From Paludibacteraceae bacterium (lineage in GTDB: Bacteria > Bacteroidota > Bacteroidia > Bacteroidales > Paludibacteraceae), in the NCBI GenBank assembly GCA_017439235.1, contig JAFSJN010000019.1:112498-176497 (forward strand): a stretch of DNA of 64,000 bases, written 5' to 3'. Made by a program: the position numbers and the translations under genes. Shown one piece after another: positions 41,062-50,818 of the stretch. Within the stretch, counting starts at the first letter, position 1. Every line of letters begins with the position of its first letter. The notes beneath the pieces were generated by a model. The model was not told the DNA's origin. It saw only the letters and a list, made by a program, of their open reading frames with translations, and did not search any database.

Positions 41062-41951
41062 TGCATCGTTCAGGATTTGTTAATATAGTGGGGAATCCCA
41101 ATGTGGGTAAGTCCACCCTGATGAACGCCCTTGTCGGTGAGCGTCTGTCTATCATCACCTCCAAGGCGCAGACGACGCGGCACCGTATTATGGGTATCGT
41201 GAATGGTGAGGACTTCCAAATCGTCTATTCCGATACGCCCGGCGTGCTCAAACCCACTTATCGTCTGCAGGAACAAATGCTCGAGTTCTCACGCTCGGCT
41301 TTGGTGGATGCCGATGTGCTCCTGTATGTTACCGATGTGACGGATAGTGCTGACCGCAATGCTGAGTTCTTGGACAAGGTCAAACGAATGGCCAATGCCG
41401 GTACACGCGTCTTCTTAATTATCAATAAGATAGATTTAACTACCCAGGATACCTTAGAGCAGTTGGTTTCTTTCTGGCATAAACAGTTGCCGGAAGCACA
41501 AATCTTTCCTATCTCTGCCCAAGAGCGTTTTGGCGTAGACCAACTCTTCCAAGCTATCTTAGAAGCCTTACCTGAGTGCCCGCCGTTCTTCGACAAGGAC
41601 CAACTGACCGATAAACCGGCTCGTTTCTTTGTGGACGAGATTATCCGTGAGAAGATTTTGCTTAACTACGATAAGGAGATCCCCTATAGCGTTGAGGTGG
41701 AAGTGGAGCAATTCCACGAAGAGGAGAACATCATTCGTATCTCCGCCATCATCTATGTCGAACGCGATAGCCAAAAGGGTATCATCATTGGACGTCAGGG
41801 GGCCGCACTTAAACGGGTTGGTACGCAGGCACGCAAGGATATAGAGGCCTTCTTCCAAAAGCAGGTCTTCTTGCAGTTGTATGTAAAAGTAGATAAAGAC
41901 TGGCGCAGCAATCAAGGGCGCTTACGCCACTACGGCTACGATCTCAATTGA
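41061..41951 (+). CDS. era: GTPase Era
   Basis: 296 residues. G1 GNPNVGKS (residues 10-17), G3 SDTPG, G4 NKID and a C-terminal KH-type RNA-binding domain (IIIGRQGAALKRVGTQAR, about residue 240) match Era, which binds the 16S rRNA 3' end during 30S maturation. The start overlaps the previous stop by one base. The 3' end overlaps the convergent recQ gene by 8 nt. Confidence 0.95.
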   Translation: MHRSGFVNIVGNPNVGKSTLMNALVGERLSIITSKAQTTRHRIMGIVNGEDFQIVYSDTPGVLKPTYRLQEQMLEFSRSALVDADVLLYVTDVTDSADRNAEFLDKVKRMANAGTRVFLIINKIDLTTQDTLEQLVSFWHKQLPEAQIFPISAQERFGVDQLFQAILEALPECPPFFDKDQLTDKPARFFVDEIIREKILLNYDKEIPYSVEVEVEQFHEEENIIRISAIIYVERDSQKGIIIGRQGAALKRVGTQARKDIEAFFQKQVFLQLYVKVDKDWRSNQGRLRHYGYDLN

Positions 41952-43632
41952 TCTTCGTTCGGCATACGTCGCAGTGCCCGCAGGGTGGGGCATCGTGTTC
42001 GCCGAAATAGTCTAATAATAGTTGCTCGCGGCAGAAGTTCTGATTTTGAGCATATTCCAACATAGCGCGCAGACGTTCTTCAAAGCGTTGTGCGCGCTTT
42101 TCGTATACCTCTTCCGATAGCCAAATCTCTGTCTGACGCTCCTGAGTAAAGGCAACCATGCACGCGCGTGTACGCGGTATATAGGTGATGATATGCCGGG
42201 CTGCTAAACCGGCTAATAACTCATGCTGTTGACGCTCGTCAATATGCTCCTCATTATGCAAATATTGCAGGTCAGTGAATACACCCGGATAGTTACGCAT
42301 CAGGTGCTGCAATATCTCGTGTTGTTCCTCCGTGAGGTTGTATTCGCGTAACTGCGCTGCCGGTATATTGATGCTCACTCGTGCTTGTGTCTCTTGCTCG
42401 TCTTTGAACTGGATATAGCCGGCATTCGATAACAACTGTAAAGCCGAATAGGTGGTCAGTACCGGCAGGTGCATTACCTGACACAACTCGTCTATGTGCA
42501 GGGCAAAACGATGTCCTAACCCGCTACCTGCACCTACGCCTAAGAAATCGGCAGTCTTATGGTATATTTGTTCCACCATTTCCTTGGGCGGATAGGTGTC
42601 AGCGATGCGTTTATGGGCTTTAGCAACATCTTCTTTCTCGTCAAATAGTAATACGGCATAGGCCGTTTGACCGTCTCTGCCGGCGCGTCCTGCTTCTTGA
42701 TAGTAACTCTCCAAGGTGTTTGGTAAGTCGTAGTGGATAACCAATCGTACATCGGCCTTGTCGATGCCCATACCAAAAGCGTTGGTGGCTACTATTACAC
42801 GTGTCTTACCTGTTTTCCACGCTTCCTGACGCGCATTACGTTCTTGGGTACTGAGACCGGCGTGGTAGAAGTCGGTATGCAACTTCTCCGCCAACTCTTT
42901 TGCACGCTTACGATTGCGCACATATACGATGGCGCTACCGGCCACGTGACTCAGTATATGAGCTACTTGTTCCTCTTTATTGTCAGTTTGACGCACTACA
43001 TATACGAGGTTGTCGCGGTGGAAAGATTGCCGTAATATATTGCTCTCGCTGAAGCCCAGACGATGTTCTATATCTTCCGCCACCTCCGGTGTTGCTGTCG
43101 CCGTTAGAGCTAATATCGGTACGCCCGGCAGGGCTTCGCGAACCTGTCGGATATTGAGGTACGAAGGTCGGAAATCGTAGCCCCATTGCGAGATACAGTG
43201 GGCTTCATCTACGGCGATCAAACCGATAGGCAGATTTTTCACGCGCGCCTTAAAATCCTCACTCTCCAAGCGTTCGGGTGAACAGTATAGGAAGTGATAG
43301 GGCCCGAACAGGCAGTTGTCTAAGGCGGTGCGTTGTTGGTCTAAAGGCATACCCGTATAGATGGCTGCGGCTTGTATCCCGCGGCGACGCAGGTTCTCTA
43401 CCTGGTCTTTCATTAGGGCTATCAGAGGCGTGATAACCAGGCATAAACGCCTATTCTCATTCTCCTCGCCCATCACTAAGGTTGGTATTTGGAAACAGAT
43501 ACTTTTGCCGCCTCCCGTAGGCATCAATGCTAAGGTATCGCGACCCGCTAAAACAGAAACGATGATTTCCTCCTGTAAGGGACGAAAATCATCGTATCCG
43601 TAATATGTCTGTAGTGCTTCCTTCGGGCTCAT
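41944..43632 (-). CDS. recQ: RecQ-family ATP-dependent DNA helicase
   Basis: 562 residues: Walker A MPTGGGKS (about 38-45), DEAHCISQWGYDFRP, motif VI region SYYQEAGRAGRDG, then a winged-helix region and at the very C-terminus the zinc cluster CREQLLLDYFGEHDAPPCGHCDVC-type motif (four Cys, last 25 residues). No HRDC domain. The zinc site at the end is the shorter RecQ arrangement seen in Bacteroidetes. 3'-5' unwinding in repair and recombination. Last gene of the nadK-fmt-HD-gltX-recQ run; a CTAG-rich micro-repeat lies between it and gltX. Confidence 0.93.
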   Translation of the reverse strand: MSPKEALQTYYGYDDFRPLQEEIIVSVLAGRDTLALMPTGGGKSICFQIPTLVMGEENENRRLCLVITPLIALMKDQVENLRRRGIQAAAIYTGMPLDQQRTALDNCLFGPYHFLYCSPERLESEDFKARVKNLPIGLIAVDEAHCISQWGYDFRPSYLNIRQVREALPGVPILALTATATPEVAEDIEHRLGFSESNILRQSFHRDNLVYVVRQTDNKEEQVAHILSHVAGSAIVYVRNRKRAKELAEKLHTDFYHAGLSTQERNARQEAWKTGKTRVIVATNAFGMGIDKADVRLVIHYDLPNTLESYYQEAGRAGRDGQTAYAVLLFDEKEDVAKAHKRIADTYPPKEMVEQIYHKTADFLGVGAGSGLGHRFALHIDELCQVMHLPVLTTYSALQLLSNAGYIQFKDEQETQARVSINIPAAQLREYNLTEEQHEILQHLMRNYPGVFTDLQYLHNEEHIDERQQHELLAGLAARHIITYIPRTRACMVAFTQERQTEIWLSEEVYEKRAQRFEERLRAMLEYAQNQNFCREQLLLDYFGEHDAPPCGHCDVCRTKIN

Positions 43633-43633
43633 A

Positions 43634-43680
43634 ACTAGTATCCTAGTCGCCTAGGTTTCTAGACACATAGGCTCCTTAGT
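43634..43680. repeat. CTAG-rich micro-repeat between gltX and recQ
   Basis: Four CTAG tetramers occur in 28 bp (43635, 43643, 43651, 43659) with CCTAG/TAGG words, starting just upstream of the recQ ATG. CTAG is usually rare in bacteria. Confidence 0.7.
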
Positions 43681-45232
43681 GTATGTTATTTAACGCTTCT
43701 TTAACGCGTTTGATCGTCTCTTCCTTACCGAGTATATCGGTAATAGCCCAGATATGTGGACCGCGTGCGGCACCTACCAGACAGATACGGAAGGCATTCA
43801 TTACTATACCTACACCGTATTCTTTCTCCTCTATCCAGGGCATCACCAAAGCATCTAAGGCCTCGGCACTCCAATCATCTTGGGCTTCTAACAACTCCAA
43901 CAACTCGCGCATGTGTTGCGGCGAGTCCTCTTTCCAGCGTTTCTTCAGGCTCTTCTCATCGTACTCTGTCGGAGCTACAAAGAAGAAGTTAACCTGCTCC
44001 CACAACTCCGGAACAAAGTTCACTCGGTCTTTGGTCAATCCGATAACTTTGGCTACCATCTGCATATCTGGATTCTCAATGCCGTTAGCCGCGAGAGTGG
44101 GTAAGAACATGTCTGCGAGTTCCTCATTGCTACGCAGCTGCAGATACTGATGGTTAAACCATTTACCCTTCTCGTAGTCGAACTTGGCACCCAACTTGCT
44201 GACGCGGTCCAGCGAGAACTGAGCTATCAACTCATCCATGCTGTACATCTCCTGGTCGCCGGTATTGTGCCATCCTAATAAGGCTAAGAAATTGATGACT
44301 GCCTCAGGGAAATAACCGCTCTCGCGATAACCGGACGAAACAGTGCCGTCCTTTTGATTGTGGAACTCCAAGGGGAATACCGGGAATCCCAACCTGTCAC
44401 CATCGCGTTTGCTGAGTTTGCCGTTACCGTCGGGCTTGAGTAGCAAGGGCAGGTGAGCAAACTGAGGCATCGTATCCGCCCAACCGAATGCGCGATATAG
44501 CAATACATGCAGCGGAGCTGACGGCAACCACTCTTCGCCGCGGATGACGTGTGTAATCTCCATCAGGTGGTCGTCTACGATATTAGCCAAATGATAGGTT
44601 GGCAGGTCATCGGCCGACTTATACAGCACCTTGTCGTCCAATATATTACTATTGATGACTACCTCGCCGCGAATCAGGTCTTGTACATGTACGTCCTCAT
44701 TGGGCTCCACTTTGAATCGAACGACATATTTATCGCCGCGTGCAATGCGGGATTCTACTTCCTCTTTACTCAGTGTCAGCGAGTTGCACATCTGCATGCG
44801 GGTGCGAGCATCGTATTGGAAATTGGCTATCTCTGCGCGTTTGGCTTCTAACTCTTCCGGAGTGTCAAAAGCGACATACGCATGGCCGCTGTCTAATAAC
44901 TGCTGCACATATTGATGGTAAATCTCGCGTCGTTCCGACTGCCTATACGGACCGTGTTCGCCTTTGCCGTTAGGCGCTTCCATACAGATACCTTCGTCTA
45001 TCCCTATGCCTAGCCAATCTAAGGCTTCGATGATGTACTCTTCAGCACCCGGCACAAAACGTGTCGAGTCGGTATCTTCGATACGAAGCAGCATCTGACC
45101 GCCGTGCTGACGGGCAAACAGGTAGTTATACAATGCGGTGCGTACACCGCCGATATGTAAGGCACCCGTCGGACTGGGTGCGAAACGAACGCGAACCGGA
45201 CGAACGCCGGTGGTAGAGGTCTTACTTTCCAT
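43676..45232 (-). CDS. gltX: Glutamyl-tRNA synthetase
   Basis: 518 residues. Class I signatures HIGG ([20 protein letters not shown]) and KLSKRDGD are present, with the anticodon-binding helical domain at the C-terminus. It charges tRNA-Glu. Start overlaps the HD-domain gene stop by 11 nt; the gene ends 43 nt before recQ. Length is usual for bacterial GluRS (about 470-520). Confidence 0.96.
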   Translation of the reverse strand: MESKTSTTGVRPVRVRFAPSPTGALHIGGVRTALYNYLFARQHGGQMLLRIEDTDSTRFVPGAEEYIIEALDWLGIGIDEGICMEAPNGKGEHGPYRQSERREIYHQYVQQLLDSGHAYVAFDTPEELEAKRAEIANFQYDARTRMQMCNSLTLSKEEVESRIARGDKYVVRFKVEPNEDVHVQDLIRGEVVINSNILDDKVLYKSADDLPTYHLANIVDDHLMEITHVIRGEEWLPSAPLHVLLYRAFGWADTMPQFAHLPLLLKPDGNGKLSKRDGDRLGFPVFPLEFHNQKDGTVSSGYRESGYFPEAVINFLALLGWHNTGDQEMYSMDELIAQFSLDRVSKLGAKFDYEKGKWFNHQYLQLRSNEELADMFLPTLAANGIENPDMQMVAKVIGLTKDRVNFVPELWEQVNFFFVAPTEYDEKSLKKRWKEDSPQHMRELLELLEAQDDWSAEALDALVMPWIEEKEYGVGIVMNAFRICLVGAARGPHIWAITDILGKEETIKRVKEALNNIH

Positions 45233-45800
45233 GTATAGTGTTATTGTTATTGTCTGTTATTGTCGTTGATTCAAACATCTCGTGCATAGCGTCGAAGCGC
45301 AATACGGCATCGTGTCCGTAACGCCAAATCGAGGTGCGCACTTTTTGCCACGATAGTTCTTCGTCCAAATGACTCTTCGAATAAAACTTATCGGCATAGC
45401 AGATCAGTTTCTCTTCTATCGTCTCGGGGCAGTAGTCTTGAACGGGGATAGGCAACTCATCGCGAAGCACTTGTTCGGCTGTGATGCCGCTACCGGTGTG
45501 GCGCTCGGCTACACGCGCATGGAGAGGCAATCCTTCCTTGCGCAGTAACTCCGCTCCCAGCCAGCCGTGCTCGATATATTTATGGTCGCCGTGACAAAAT
45601 ATCTTAGGTGCATCGCAGTAGATAATACCTATATCGTGCAGCATGGCAGCCTGCGCTACAAATTCCCTATCTATCTTCATCTCCGGATGGGCATCAATGA
45701 TACGCAGCGCACGGTCGCGTACCTGTTCGCTATGACGCAGCAACAGGGCGTGCAACTCGGGCGAGTCGTGGTAATATTTGTCAATTAAGGCGTAAACCAT
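45222..45800 (-). CDS. HD-domain phosphohydrolase-like protein
   Basis: 192 residues. HD motifs: RHSEQV (His about 22), LHDIG (His-Asp about 55), ERHTG and a later CYADKFYSK (Asp) complete a metal-dependent HD site. The substrate is unknown; such small HD proteins often act on nucleotides or tRNA ends. The C-terminal [10 protein letters not shown] is low-complexity. It overlaps fmt by 20 nt and gltX by 11 nt, so it is translated within the same operon. Confidence 0.88.
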   Translation of the reverse strand: MVYALIDKYYHDSPELHALLLRHSEQVRDRALRIIDAHPEMKIDREFVAQAAMLHDIGIIYCDAPKIFCHGDHKYIEHGWLGAELLRKEGLPLHARVAERHTGSGITAEQVLRDELPIPVQDYCPETIEEKLICYADKFYSKSHLDEELSWQKVRTSIWRYGHDAVLRFDAMHEMFESTTITDNNNNTIHGK

Positions 45801-46695
45801 TCATTAAACTCTTGGCATCCATGCGTTTCTTGCCGGGCATCTGCAGTTCTGCTATGCTCACTTTGCCATCGGCGCAGGGCACGGTAATCAGTCCTTCGCC
45901 GCAGGTGACGCGATACACCTTCACATTCTCGTACTCTTTGCCGCCTATTGTCAGGTTGCACCAGGCTGCAGGGTAGGGAGCCAAGCCGCGTACGAAGTTG
46001 TGTATCTCGTTCATGGTCATCTGGCTGAAGCGTATTTCGCAGGTCTCTTTGAATATCTTGGGTGCCGGACGCAAATCACTCATCTCCGGTTGAGGTGTTA
46101 CCGGCAATGCAATACCCCGTGCATCGCATTCGGCTATCTTGTCTACCGTCCGCAAAGTCACTTCTACGCCCAACTCCATCAATCTGTCGTGCACGCTGCC
46201 AGCATCTTCATCTTCACCTATGGTGATACGCTCCTGCATAATCATATTGCCGGTATCTATCTCCTGCTTAAGCATAAAGGTCGTTACGCCGGTCTCTTTC
46301 TCGCCATTGATGACGGCCCAGTTGATGGGCGCAGCACCGCGGTATTGTGGCAGTAACGAAGCATGTAGATTAAAAGTACCTAAGCGCGGCATTGCCCATA
46401 CTACCTCCGGCAACATACGGAAAGCCGTCACTATCTGCAAGTCGGCACGATACTGCCGCAAGGTCTCTATAAACTCCGGGTCTTTCAGTTTCTCCGGCTG
46501 AAGCACCGGCAGGCCTACACTCAGCGCGTATTGTTTAACGGCAGAGAACTGCACTTGATGACCGCGTCCTGCCGGCTTATCCGGCATCGTTACAACGGCT
46601 ACAATATTATATCCTCCTTCTACCAACGCCTTCAAGCCTGCTACCGCAAACTCCGGCGTTCCCATATATACTATCCTCAATTGCTCTTTCCCCAT
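45781..46695 (-). CDS. fmt: Methionyl-tRNA formyltransferase
   Basis: 304 residues. The formyltransferase site is clear: MGTPEFAV at the start, Asn109 and His111 in FNLHASLLPQYRGAAPIN, and Asp147 in QEIDTGNM; a C-terminal FMT domain follows. It formylates initiator Met-tRNA. It overlaps nadK (19 nt) and the HD gene (20 nt). Confidence 0.95.
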   Translation of the reverse strand: MGKEQLRIVYMGTPEFAVAGLKALVEGGYNIVAVVTMPDKPAGRGHQVQFSAVKQYALSVGLPVLQPEKLKDPEFIETLRQYRADLQIVTAFRMLPEVVWAMPRLGTFNLHASLLPQYRGAAPINWAVINGEKETGVTTFMLKQEIDTGNMIMQERITIGEDEDAGSVHDRLMELGVEVTLRTVDKIAECDARGIALPVTPQPEMSDLRPAPKIFKETCEIRFSQMTMNEIHNFVRGLAPYPAAWCNLTIGGKEYENVKVYRVTCGEGLITVPCADGKVSIAELQMPGKKRMDAKSLMNGLRLN

Positions 46696-47525
46696 AATAA
46701 CTTATCTTTTAGCGATTTGAGAAAACTATTCTCGCCTATCTGTACCAATTTGATGGTCCTGCTGGATTTCTCGATACGCAGTGTGACAGCATCCGATACT
46801 ATCTGACTGCGTCCGTCTACGCTGACCATATACGACCCGGTACGACTCTTGATACGCAGATTTATCTGCCAATCGTCCGGCACTACCAACGGGCGCACAT
46901 TCAGACTGTGACTTGCTATCGGAGTCAGCAATATTCCGCGCGCCTGGGGTACCATCAGCGGACCGCCTACCGACATATTATAAGCTGTCGAACCCGTAGG
47001 AGTTGCAATAATCAGTCCGTCGGCCTCGTATTGGTTGAGTAGGGTACCGTTCACCGAGGCCTCGATAGTAATCATACTACTCAGTCCGTATTTCATGACC
47101 GCTACCTCGTTCAGCGCTTCCGTGCCGGGAAGATGTCCGCCTTCTGAACACTCTACATGCAGCAGACTGCGCTGCTCGATAGTGTATTGTCCGCGTACCA
47201 ACTGCTCCATGATAAGGTCCACATCCTTGGTGCGCACATCGGCTAGAAAACCTAAGTTGCCGAAGTTGATACCTAATATAGGTATGTTATATTCCCCGAC
47301 GGCTGCAGCTGTAGTCAGGAATGTGCCATCGCCGCCTACCGATAGCGCAAAGTCTATATCTTCCTCTGCATCGGGGAAGGGACGATACTCGCGGAAGTCT
47401 AATTCCTGACGCAGCTCCTGCGACAATAGCACCTCGACACCACGCAACTGCATGAACTCTAAAATGTGAGAAACCTCCTCGCGGATGTTCCCTTTCATAG
47501 CATTACCAAAGATAGCAATAGTCAT
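46677..47525 (-). CDS. nadK: NAD kinase
   Basis: 282 residues from ATG 47525 ([11 protein letters not shown]). GGDGTFL at 64-70, NEVAVMK and the SPTGSTAYN-like segment [14 protein letters not shown] are the NAD-kinase signatures. It makes NADP from NAD. A start at 47555 is rejected because it overlaps the -7 box at 47545-47552. First gene of the five-gene minus-strand operon. Confidence 0.94.
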   Translation of the reverse strand: MTIAIFGNAMKGNIREEVSHILEFMQLRGVEVLLSQELRQELDFREYRPFPDAEEDIDFALSVGGDGTFLTTAAAVGEYNIPILGINFGNLGFLADVRTKDVDLIMEQLVRGQYTIEQRSLLHVECSEGGHLPGTEALNEVAVMKYGLSSMITIEASVNGTLLNQYEADGLIIATPTGSTAYNMSVGGPLMVPQARGILLTPIASHSLNVRPLVVPDDWQINLRIKSRTGSYMVSVDGRSQIVSDAVTLRIEKSSRTIKLVQIGENSFLKSLKDKLLWGKSN

Positions 47526-47544
47526 AGTCGTATGATTTTCGCTG

Positions 47545-47552
47545 CAAAAGTA
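47545..47552 (-). promoter_or_regulatory. Promoter of the nadK operon
   Basis: Minus-strand TACTTTTG, 20 nt upstream of the nadK ATG; divergent from the pdxJ promoter at 47585. Confidence 0.75.
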
Positions 47553-47584
47553 CAAAATAATTTTGATATATCAAAAAAAAAGAG

Positions 47585-47592
47585 TAACTTTG
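47585..47592 (+). promoter_or_regulatory. Promoter of pdxJ
   Basis: TAACTTTG with TTTG at 47561-47565 about 20 nt upstream; it forces the pdxJ start to 47601, just 8 nt downstream. Confidence 0.75.
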
Positions 47593-47600
47593 CAGCCGAA

Positions 47601-48326
47601 ATGATAACTCGGTTGAGTGTAAACATCAATAAAGTGGCTACTCTGCGCAATGCGCGTGGAGGTAATCTGCCTGATGTGGTGCGTTTTGCGCGCGACTGCG
47701 AAGCCTTTGGCGCGCAGGGCATTACGGTGCATCCGAGGCCCGATGAACGCCATATCCGTCGTAGCGATGTCTATGCGCTGCGTAAGGTGGTAGCTACCGA
47801 GTTTAATATCGAAGGCAATCCCCGTGAACCCTTTATGCAGTTGGTCTTGGATGTTAAGCCGACGCAGGTTACTTTGGTCCCGGATGCCGAAGACCAGATT
47901 ACCAGCAATCATGGATGGGATACTCGTGCGCATGAAGACTATCTGCGCCCGATTATCGCCCGTTTCCGAGAGGCCGGCATACGCGTCAGCGTCTTCGTTG
48001 ATCCCGATCCGGTGATGGTGGAATATGCGGCTCGGGTAGGTGCCGATAGGGTGGAACTATATACCGGCCCGTATGCCGAACTGTACGACCGTGATCCTGA
48101 GGCGGCATTGGCTATGTATCGCCCTGCTGCAGAACGGGCACGCGAACTGGGACTTGGCCTCAATGCCGGACATGACCTCAACTTGCGCAACTTGGGAGCC
48201 TTTATTCACGCCTTCCCTTGGACTGCTGAGGTTAGTATAGGACACGCTATTATCTCCGATGCCCTCTATATGGGTATCCAGAAAACGATACATGAATACT
48301 TACGAACTATCATAAATCAAAAATAA
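47601..48326 (+). CDS. pdxJ: Pyridoxine 5'-phosphate synthase
   Basis: 241 residues, usual for PdxJ, from ATG 47601 ([21 protein letters not shown]). [14 protein letters not shown] (phosphate and substrate binding), FVDPDP and [13 protein letters not shown] near the C-terminus are typical. It condenses 1-deoxyxylulose 5-phosphate with aminoacetone phosphate in B6 synthesis. A longer frame from 47466 runs through the promoter and is rejected. exbB starts 1 nt after the stop. Confidence 0.95.
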   Translation: MITRLSVNINKVATLRNARGGNLPDVVRFARDCEAFGAQGITVHPRPDERHIRRSDVYALRKVVATEFNIEGNPREPFMQLVLDVKPTQVTLVPDAEDQITSNHGWDTRAHEDYLRPIIARFREAGIRVSVFVDPDPVMVEYAARVGADRVELYTGPYAELYDRDPEAALAMYRPAAERARELGLGLNAGHDLNLRNLGAFIHAFPWTAEVSIGHAIISDALYMGIQKTIHEYLRTIINQK

Positions 48327-48327
48327 C

Positions 48328-49023
48328 ATGACTTTATTTCAAATCGAAGGTGTTGCAGACACCACCGCAATCAACGAGGCCGTGATAGATACGGCGCAAG
48401 AGTCAATGAACCTGTGGACGATGGCTACGTATGGCGGCTGGATAATGATTATCCTAGCGCTCTTGTTGGCCTGGGGCGTATATATCTTTATCGAACGCAT
48501 GGTCATCCTTCGTGCGGCTACGCGTGAGGATAAGACATTCATGGACCGCATCAAAGACTATATCCACGAGGGTAAGATGGATTCTGCTATGCAGCTTTGC
48601 CAAGAGTCCGGTACACCCGGCGCGCGCATGATAGAGAAAGGTATTACCCGTATCGGCCGTCCTATGCAGGATGTACAGGTCGCTATTGAGAACGTGGGTA
48701 ACCTGGAGGTGTCCAAACTGGAGAAAGGCCTCGTCATCATGGCAACTATCGCTGCAGGAGCACCGATGTTAGGTTTCTTGGGTACCGTGCTGGGCATGGT
48801 GCAGACATTTTATAATATGGCGCAAAATGCCAGCGGCGTTATCGAGATGTCCGCTCTCTCGTCCGGTATGTACCAGGCTATGGTTACTACTATCGGTGGT
48901 CTGATTGTAGGTATCCTGGCTATGTTTGCCTATAACTTCCTCGTAGCCCGTATCGACCGCGTTGTACGCCAACTCGAGGGCCGCACCATGGAATTCATGG
49001 ATCTGCTTAATGAACCTGCCTAA
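48328..49023 (+). CDS. exbB: ExbB/TolQ-type proton channel subunit
   Basis: 231 residues with three membrane helices (about 35-60, 130-160, 175-200) and the MotA/TolQ/ExbB core (GTVLGMVQTFYNMA, TTIGGLIVGILAMFAYN). It uses proton flow to energise TonB at the inner membrane. It follows pdxJ by one base and precedes exbD across a 35-nt micro-repeat spacer. Confidence 0.93.
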   Translation: MTLFQIEGVADTTAINEAVIDTAQESMNLWTMATYGGWIMIILALLLAWGVYIFIERMVILRAATREDKTFMDRIKDYIHEGKMDSAMQLCQESGTPGARMIEKGITRIGRPMQDVQVAIENVGNLEVSKLEKGLVIMATIAAGAPMLGFLGTVLGMVQTFYNMAQNASGVIEMSALSSGMYQAMVTTIGGLIVGILAMFAYNFLVARIDRVVRQLEGRTMEFMDLLNEPA

Positions 49024-49058
49024 TTCCTAATCGAAAATCGCTAATCCCTAATCGAATT
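49024..49058 (+). repeat. AATCG/TAATCC micro-repeat between exbB and exbD
   Basis: CTAATCG, AAATCG, CTAATCC and CTAATCG words fill the spacer. Related words are inside the C10 protease frame at about 23470-23512. Confidence 0.7.
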
Positions 49059-49466
49059 ATGAGCCTAAAGAAGCGAAATAGAGTAGAGGCGACCTTTGCT
49101 ATGTCCTCGATGACGGACTTGATCTTCCTCTTGCTGCTCTTCTTTGTGATGGCATCTACGATGTCTTCACCCAACGATATTAAGATTCGCCTGCCGCAGG
49201 CGCGTGCTAAAACGGCTACCAAACAGGTGGTGGCTAAGGTCTTTATCGACGAACTGGGTAATTACTCTGTCGCCTTAGGTAAAGAGAAACCGGTGGCTAT
49301 CCTTGACGAGGATTTGGAAGCCTACCTCTCCAGCGTCCAGCAGCAGGACTCCACCATGTATGTCGCCCTTCATGCCGATGAGGATATTGCCTATCGCGAA
49401 GTGGTGCGCGTACTCGATATAGCTAACGAACATAAGATGAAACTTGTCATTGCCACCAAGCGATGA
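49059..49466 (+). CDS. exbD: ExbD/TolR-type protein
   Basis: 135 residues: one N-terminal membrane helix with the conserved Asp (SMTDLIFLLLLFFVMAST) and a periplasmic ExbD domain (ALHADEDIAYREVVRVLDIA). It works with ExbB to energise TonB. It overlaps tonB by ATGA. Confidence 0.93.
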   Translation: MSLKKRNRVEATFAMSSMTDLIFLLLLFFVMASTMSSPNDIKIRLPQARAKTATKQVVAKVFIDELGNYSVALGKEKPVAILDEDLEAYLSSVQQQDSTMYVALHADEDIAYREVVRVLDIANEHKMKLVIATKR

Positions 49467-50245
49467 AACAGGAACAAAGATCACATATCTGGGCCTCGGT
49501 AGGAACGACGCTCTTTATGGCGGCGCTCTTCTTGCTCTTGTGGCTGATTACTATAGGTGTACCGCGTCCCGAAGAGGACGAAGGTATCATGGTCAGTTTT
49601 GGCGAGATGGAGACCGGTGGCGGTCGTCCCGACGGACTGACGGCTGCGGCATCGGTGCCCGAGACGACGGCACCCGCACCTGCTAAACCGACCTCTGACG
49701 AACTGATGACGCAAGAGGATGAAGAAGCACTTGCTCTGGCGCGGCAACGCGAAGAAGAACTGCGCCGCCAACGTGAGGCCGAAGAGGCGCAACGTCGTGC
49801 CGAAGAACAACGCCTTGCCGAACAACGCGCTAAAGAACAGGCGGCTATCGCCCGTGCTAATCAGATGGGCGCTCTCTTTGGACAGACCGACACCGACGAA
49901 GGCTCTAACGGCATGCCCGGAGAATCAGCTTCCTCGGCTACCAAAGGTAATCCTATTGGACACGGCTCCTCCGGCGGTAATAGCTGGAGCCTCGACGGAC
50001 GACGACTCAAGAACAGTCTGCCTAAACCCTCGACCGACTTCAAACAGGAAGGACGGGTCGTAGTACAGATAATGGTTAACGCCCAAGGTAAGGTGGTCAG
50101 TGCGCGTGCTGGTGCCGGCACTACTATCTCCGATGAGGCTACTAAACAAATTGCCGTGCGGGCCGCCTATAAGGCTGAGTTCGATGTCGTCGACCGACCG
50201 ACCGCACAAATGGGAACGATCACCTATATTTTTAAGTTAAAATAA
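49463..50245 (+). CDS. tonB: Energy transducer TonB with TolA-like coiled coil
   Basis: 260 residues: membrane anchor (TTLFMAALFLLLWLITIG), a charged Ala/Glu/Arg coiled coil (about 90-135) in place of a proline-rich spacer, a Gly/Ser region, and a C-terminal TonB_C domain (GRVVVQIMVNAQGKVVSARAGAGT). It spans the periplasm to the outer-membrane receptors, of which two are encoded in this window. Start overlaps the exbD stop; the DJ-1 family gene follows 7 nt after the stop. Confidence 0.9.
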   Translation: MKQEQRSHIWASVGTTLFMAALFLLLWLITIGVPRPEEDEGIMVSFGEMETGGGRPDGLTAAASVPETTAPAPAKPTSDELMTQEDEEALALARQREEELRRQREAEEAQRRAEEQRLAEQRAKEQAAIARANQMGALFGQTDTDEGSNGMPGESASSATKGNPIGHGSSGGNSWSLDGRRLKNSLPKPSTDFKQEGRVVVQIMVNAQGKVVSARAGAGTTISDEATKQIAVRAAYKAEFDVVDRPTAQMGTITYIFKLK

Positions 50246-50252
50246 CCCAACA

Positions 50253-50780
50253 ATGAACTACCTTTTTCTTGACAACGGCTTCGAAGAGATTGAAGCCTTG
50301 ACGACAGTCGATTTGCTGCGTCGTGCCAACATTCCGGTCACAACTATCAGCGTCACTGGTAAGCCTATGGTGATGGGCGCCCACGATATCGCCGTGCAAG
50401 CGGACGGACTGATAGATGATGTTGACTTCTCAGATGCAGAGACACTCATCCTGCCCGGTGGTGCTACCCATCTGGACAACTGTGTTGCGCTCTGCGATTT
50501 GCTTATCAAGCATAATGAGGAAGGTAAACTCATTGCTGCTATCTGTGCCGCCCCCGCCGTCTTGGGTAAACTGGGGATTCTTAAGGGCAAGACTGCTACC
50601 TGCTATCCCGGCTTTGAGTCTTTCTTGGGCGAGAGTCATATAGGTGGCCTTGTTGTCGAGTCGAAGAATGTCATTACCGCTAAAGGTCCCGGCCTGAGTG
50701 CCGACTTCGCTTTCTGCCTCATCGAAAAACTCGCCGGCTCCGAAATCGCCGACGCCGTCTACGATGCCGCACAGTATTGA
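50253..50780 (+). CDS. DJ-1/PfpI family protein
   Basis: 175 residues with nucleophilic Cys98 in the elbow AAICAAPAV, acidic NGFEEIEAL, and ILPGGATHLDN. Family members are glyoxalases/deglycases or chaperones. It is co-directional with tonB. The next frame begins at its stop, but the secreted nuclease probably starts at 50819. Confidence 0.9.
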   Translation: MNYLFLDNGFEEIEALTTVDLLRRANIPVTTISVTGKPMVMGAHDIAVQADGLIDDVDFSDAETLILPGGATHLDNCVALCDLLIKHNEEGKLIAAICAAPAVLGKLGILKGKTATCYPGFESFLGESHIGGLVVESKNVITAKGPGLSADFAFCLIEKLAGSEIADAVYDAAQY

Positions 50781-50818
50781 TGCTATTCCCTAACTGGGAA
50801 TACTCCTTATTTTATACC

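Noticed and set aside
47466-47600. Earlier start of pdxJ at 47466
   Set aside because: The region holds the divergent promoters and the family start is at 47601.
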